Positions 5,719-8,272 of a stretch of DNA of 8,272 bases are shown here, piece after piece. This stretch comes from Chloroflexota bacterium (lineage in GTDB: Bacteria > Chloroflexota > Dehalococcoidia > Plut-88900). The stretch covers positions 1 through 8,272 of the forward strand of contig JACZVB010000047.1 in NCBI GenBank assembly GCA_022572865.1, given 5' to 3'. Below the pieces are notes generated by a model. That model searched no databases and had not been told where the DNA came from. It saw nothing but the letters and a program-made list of their open reading frames with translations. Position numbers and translations under genes: made by a program. The number at the start of each line of letters is the position of its first letter. The first letter of the stretch is position 1.

Positions 5719-6942
5719 ATGGCCCTGCTAGTCCAAAAGTACGGTGGCTCCTCGGTCGCAGGCTCCGAAAGGATCATCGGCGTAGCCCGGCGGATCGTCT
5801 CCGCTACAGAGGAGGGTCACAGGGTCGTCGTAGTGGTTTCGGCCATGGGAGACACTACCGACCAGCTGATAAAGCTGGCCAATCAGATCACCAAAGAACC
5901 CGACCCCCGGGAGCTGGACCTGTTGCTGTCCACCGGCGAGATCGTCTCCTGCACCCTGCTGGCCATGGCCTTAAGGGACCTGGGCAGCGAGGCCATAAGC
6001 CTCAGCGGCGCACAGGCAGGTATCCACACCGATGACACCTTCAGCAGCGCTCGCATAGAGTCGGTGGATGCGCAACGGATACTGGCTGAGCTGGAAAAGG
6101 GCAGGATCGTCATAGTGGCCGGATTCCAAGGCGCCACCGCGGATATGGAGACCACAACCCTTGGCAGAGGGGGCTCAGACACCACCGCCGTGGCCCTGGC
6201 CGCAGCCCTCAAAGCCCAGCGATGCGAGATATACACCGACGTCCCCGGGGTCTTCACCGCCGACCCCAAAATCGTGCCCCAGGCCCGCAAGCTGAAGGAC
6301 CTGGGTTTCGAGGAGATGCTGGAGCTGGCCAGCTACGGCGCCTCGGTCCTCCACCCCAGGGCCGTCGAACTGGGCGCGGTTTACAACATCCCCATCCTCG
6401 TGGCCTCCAGTTTCAGCAACGAGGAGGGCACCCTGATTCACGGAGGCGAACCGATGGAGATCAAGAACAAGCTAAGCGGCGTGGCCTATGATCTGGACGT
6501 AGCCAAGATAACTATCCTGGGCATCCCAGACAGGCCCGGAATAGCATCTTCCCTTTTCGAACCGCTGGCCCTGGCCGGCATCAGCGTCGATACCATCGTC
6601 CAGAACGCCAGCGTAGAAAAGGTCACCGATCTCACCTTCACCGTCTCCCGGCTCGCTCTGGCCGAAGCTCAGAAGATAGTAACACCTGTGGCCGAATCCC
6701 TGGGAAGCAAGGGGCTGGTAGCCGATGCAGACCTGGGGAAGGTGAGCATCATCGGAATCGGGATGCAGAACGCCCCGGGATATGCCGCCAGGATGTTTAA
6801 GGTCCTCTACAGCGCCGGCATCAACATCGAGATGATAACCACCTCCGACATCCGCATCACCTGTCTGGTCACCAAGTCCAAGGTGAAAGAGGCCGTCCAG
6901 GCCCTCCACCACGCCTTCTACATCGAGGGAACGGAGGGTTAG
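5719..6942 (+). CDS. lysC: Aspartate kinase (aspartokinase), monofunctional with two ACT domains
   Basis: A 407-residue enzyme that phosphorylates L-aspartate with ATP, opening the pathway to lysine, threonine and methionine. The catalytic domain shows KYGGSS (7-12), STGE (71-74), FQGATADMETTTLGRGGSD (136-154), YTDVPGVFTADPKIVP (172-187) and LASYGASVLHPRAVE (203-217). Two ACT domains follow. The first is around ITILGIPDRPGIASSLFEPL (264-283). The second is around VSIIGIGMQNAPGYAARMF (342-360), with AGINIEMITTSDIRITCLV (366-384). This ACT arrangement usually gives feedback inhibition by lysine and/or threonine; which of them cannot be read from sequence. There is no homoserine dehydrogenase fusion. 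The start is three bases past thrB, with GAGG at the end of thrB serving as ribosome binding site, so the genes are probably translationally coupled. An internal start at Met246 may yield a separate beta subunit. Confidence 0.96.
   Translation: MALLVQKYGGSSVAGSERIIGVARRIVSATEEGHRVVVVVSAMGDTTDQLIKLANQITKEPDPRELDLLLSTGEIVSCTLLAMALRDLGSEAISLSGAQAGIHTDDTFSSARIESVDAQRILAELEKGRIVIVAGFQGATADMETTTLGRGGSDTTAVALAAALKAQRCEIYTDVPGVFTADPKIVPQARKLKDLGFEEMLELASYGASVLHPRAVELGAVYNIPILVASSFSNEEGTLIHGGEPMEIKNKLSGVAYDLDVAKITILGIPDRPGIASSLFEPLALAGISVDTIVQNASVEKVTDLTFTVSRLALAEAQKIVTPVAESLGSKGLVADADLGKVSIIGIGMQNAPGYAARMFKVLYSAGINIEMITTSDIRITCLVTKSKVKEAVQALHHAFYIEGTEG
6442..6456 (+). promoter_or_regulatory. Internal ribosome binding site and start for an aspartokinase beta subunit
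   Basis: A perfect GGAGG (6442-6446) lies seven bases before an in-frame ATG (6454-6456, Met246 of aspartokinase). Starting there would give a 162-residue protein (6454-6942) made only of the two ACT domains. Alpha2-beta2 aspartokinases of Bacillus subtilis and Corynebacterium produce such a beta subunit from an in-frame start at about the same place in the gene. The signal is stronger than that of the full-length start. Its use here is inferred. Confidence 0.55.
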
Positions 6943-6976
6943 CCCGTTTTCTCAGGCCCTGCAGTGAGCCTTTCCC

Positions 6977-7726
6977 ATGGCTAAGAAGCCCCCGTCCCCA
7001 GACACGGCCGTGTATCTATCCCTGGTGGTCCCCGCCTTCAATGAGGAGAGGAGGATCCAGGACTCTCTCCAGCAGATAATCGACTACCTCACGAAACAGT
7101 CCTACAGCTGGGAGGTGCTGGTGGTAGACGATGGAAGCCGGGACCGGACGGGTAAGCTGGTAGAGGAGTGCTCATCCCGGGACCCCAGGGTCTCCTTGAT
7201 CTCGCAGCCGCACCGGGGCAAAGGCCACGCAGTGAAAGTAGGCATGCTGGCCGCCAAAGGCGTGTACAGGTTTCAGTGCGATGCCGACCTCTCCATGCCC
7301 ATAGAGCAGGTAGCTCGTTTCCTGCCACCCCAACTGGAAGATTACGATGTGGCCGTAGGTTCAAGAGAGGCGGCAGGGGCCCGTCGCATCGGGGAGCCGG
7401 GGCACCGGCACCTCATGGGTCGGGTCTTTAACTACCTGGTCCGGCTGACCGGGGTGAGCCTGAAAGACACCCAGTGCGGCTTCAAGTGCTACGCCGGGCC
7501 ACGGGCCCACGGCCTCTTCTCCCTTCAACGGCTTGACGGCTTCGGCTTCGATGTGGAAGTCCTATTTTTAGCCAGGCAGCAGAAGCTGAGGGTCATCGAG
7601 GTGCCCATAGACTGGTACTACCGCAGCGAGAGCAAGGTAAGGCCGTTACGAGATACGCTGGGTATGGTCCGGGACCTGGCGGCCATAAGGTTAAACCAGC
7701 TGCTGGGCCGTTACCGGGCCGGCTGA
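6977..7726 (+). CDS. Family-2 glycosyltransferase, dolichyl/polyprenyl-phosphate glycosyltransferase-like
   Basis: A 249-residue GT2 enzyme, GT-A fold, that probably moves a sugar from a nucleotide donor to a lipid phosphate carrier for cell-envelope glycan or glycoprotein synthesis. Visible motifs are LVVPAFNEE (16-24), VVDDGSRDRT (49-58), GKGHAVKVGM (81-90), the DxD-type metal site CDADLSMP (101-108), GSR (128-130) and DTQCGFKC (164-171). FGFDVEVLFLARQQ (189-202) and EVPIDWYYRSESKVRPLRD (208-226) follow. This order and the size match the dolichyl-phosphate glucosyltransferase (ALG5/DPG-synthase) group rather than the mannosyltransferase group. There is no N-terminal anchor or C-terminal membrane helix, so it would be soluble or peripheral. 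It begins 34 bp after aspartokinase and so probably shares its transcript. ATG 6977 has only a weak GTGAG upstream. The sugar and acceptor are not determined. Confidence 0.88.
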   Translation: MAKKPPSPDTAVYLSLVVPAFNEERRIQDSLQQIIDYLTKQSYSWEVLVVDDGSRDRTGKLVEECSSRDPRVSLISQPHRGKGHAVKVGMLAAKGVYRFQCDADLSMPIEQVARFLPPQLEDYDVAVGSREAAGARRIGEPGHRHLMGRVFNYLVRLTGVSLKDTQCGFKCYAGPRAHGLFSLQRLDGFGFDVEVLFLARQQKLRVIEVPIDWYYRSESKVRPLRDTLGMVRDLAAIRLNQLLGRYRAG

Positions 7727-7750
7727 TCTCCTGGCCCCTGTCCCCGGCCC
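7716..7750 (+). terminator. GC-rich hairpin at the glycosyltransferase 3' end
   Basis: GGGCCGG (7716-7722) pairs perfectly with CCGGCCC (7744-7750), closing a 21-base loop and spanning the stop codon at 7724-7726. There is no T-run after it, so it is not a standard intrinsic terminator, though it could stabilise the 3' end. A weaker alternative is CGGGA-CTTA-TCCCG followed by GTTT at 7925-7942. Confidence 0.25.
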
Positions 7751-7965
7751 ATCTCCTTCGACTTCCCGTCACTTCTCAGGGAATCGATGCCTGCATTCCT
7801 CTGAATAGACCTTCGCTCATCCTTGATGTTGACGGTGTGGTCCTTCCAGTAGGATGCCGGGGACAATCGGCGTGGACGGTTCTGAGCCCCGGTTTATCCG
7901 ATATTCGGGGCTTATCCCAATATTCGGGACTTATCCCGGTTTGCCTTTCCTGTTACTATTCTTGT
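7727..7965. other. Noncoding region after the glycosyltransferase
   Basis: I see no convincing gene here on either strand: the short open frames lack ribosome binding sites and cover repeat DNA. It contains the GC-rich hairpin at 7716-7750 and a stem GCCCCG/CGGGGC (7886-7891 with 7906-7911). The tandem repeat at 7901-7938 follows, and the region runs straight into the long hairpin repeat at 7966. Confidence 0.6.
7901..7938. repeat. 19-bp tandem repeat (two units)
   Basis: Two adjacent units of the form ATATTCGGG-x-CTTATCCC-x lie at 7901-7919 and 7920-7938, with two differences. Each holds a GGG...CCC pair that can form a small stem. A partial third unit (GGTTTATCCG) may precede them. Noncoding; role unknown. 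Confidence 0.75.
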
Positions 7966-8262
7966 AAGGAGGCCTTTAATAACAGTATAAGAACGGGATG
8001 TATCCCGACGCCAAGTCGGGATCGGGGGTCTGGGGACCTGTCCTGAGCCCTTCCCGTCTTTCCCGCAGGGGAAGGAGCAAGGATCGAAGGGGGTTAATCG
8101 TAAGAAGCTCCCCCGTCCCGCGCAGGGGGATTCCAAAGGGGGCGTGCCCCCTTTGGAGGGGGTTTGTCCCGAGTATCGGGACCAAACCTATTTTCTACCC
8201 CCTTCCTGGTTAGGAAGGGGGACAGGGGGATGGTCGAAAGCGTTGTTAAACGCCCTTTTGTA
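7966..8262 (+). repeat. Copy B (long form) of the dispersed hairpin-rich repeat
   Basis: Homologous to 4551-4714 at both ends but about 134 bp longer in the middle. Hairpins follow one another along it: ATCCCGAC-GCCAA-GTCGGGAT (8002-8022), CCTTCCC/GGGAAGG (8049-8075) and TCCCCC/GGGGGA (8109-8130). Next come an 11-bp perfect stem around a GT loop (8133-8156), and GGTTTGTCCCGA-GTA-TCGGGA-C-CAAACC (8161-8188). The last two are CCCCCTTCCT-GGTT-AGGAAGGGGG (8198-8221) and GCGTT-GTTA-AACGC (8240-8253). The extra middle is bounded by GGGGGT-C-TG (8024-8032) and GGGGGT-T-TG (8158-8166), so the short copy could have arisen by deletion between them. No coding potential is credible. The right end is near the window edge, so the true boundary may lie further on. 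Confidence 0.75.
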
Positions 8263-8272
8263 AGCACGGAAG

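Noticed and set aside
5883..6290. 135-residue minus-strand frame opposite aspartokinase
   Set aside because: Antisense shadow of a strongly supported enzyme; low-complexity Ala/Ser/Arg composition.
7829..7855. TTGACG and TAGGAT as a plus-strand promoter
   Set aside because: The spacer is only 15 bp, the -10 match is poor and no gene follows.
7998..8213. 71-residue plus-strand open frame in the final noncoding region
   Set aside because: It lies entirely within the hairpin repeat and has no ribosome binding site; its frame is broken in the other copy of the repeat.
7966..8262. CRISPR array, suggested by the many palindromes
   Set aside because: The hairpins differ in sequence and spacing, with no regular direct repeat and unique spacer pattern.

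Overview
The window is GC-rich bacterial DNA of ordinary gene density, roughly the high fifties in percent GC by eye. It carries eight protein genes (one cut by the left edge), one tRNA and several copies of an intergenic hairpin-rich repeat. The mix suggests an environmental, probably monoderm bacterium: an amidohydrolase-2 family enzyme, an aspartokinase with a Bacillus/Corynebacterium-style internal start, a DPG-synthase-like glycosyltransferase and a lipoprotein beta-propeller of 'SIWVAN' repeats. Chloroflexota (Dehalococcoidia-like) is my best guess. No marker gene here proves it.

Left part (1-3308): the C-terminal end of an amidohydrolase lies on the plus strand. A run of minus-strand genes follows: a membrane acyl-CoA desaturase with all three histidine boxes, a small protein resembling the dimeric alpha/beta-barrel family, and a lipoprotein of seven near-identical beta-propeller repeats. 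These genes are 240-290 bp apart, so each probably has its own promoter. A perfect CRP/FNR-type palindrome (TGTGA-N6-TCACA) lies upstream of the desaturase, and a TATAAT box lies upstream of the lipoprotein.

Middle (3309-4785): a minus-strand TauE/SafE-type permease is followed by a minus-strand tRNA-Pro(CGG) with encoded CCA. Directly upstream of this tRNA is a diverged duplicate of only its 5' half. Next comes one copy of the dispersed hairpin repeat. It stops about 10 bp before a near-consensus sigma-70 promoter that drives the right-hand operon.

Right part (4721-7726): a plus-strand operon of homoserine kinase, aspartokinase and a family-2 glycosyltransferase, with gaps of 3 and 34 bp. 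The first two belong to the aspartate pathway: aspartokinase makes the first committed step toward lysine, threonine and methionine, and homoserine kinase acts on the threonine branch. The glycosyltransferase looks like a polyprenyl-phosphate glycosyltransferase and has no obvious link to that pathway. The aspartokinase has a strong internal ribosome binding site before Met246, as expected if it also makes a separate regulatory beta subunit.

The last 546 bp hold no convincing gene. They contain a 19-bp tandem repeat and a long copy of the hairpin repeat seen at 4551-4714. Comparing the two copies shows a compensatory base-pair change in one stem, a probable 134-bp internal deletion (or insertion) between short direct repeats, and a third, decayed copy near 2140-2200. 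This repeat family is the least explained part of the window.
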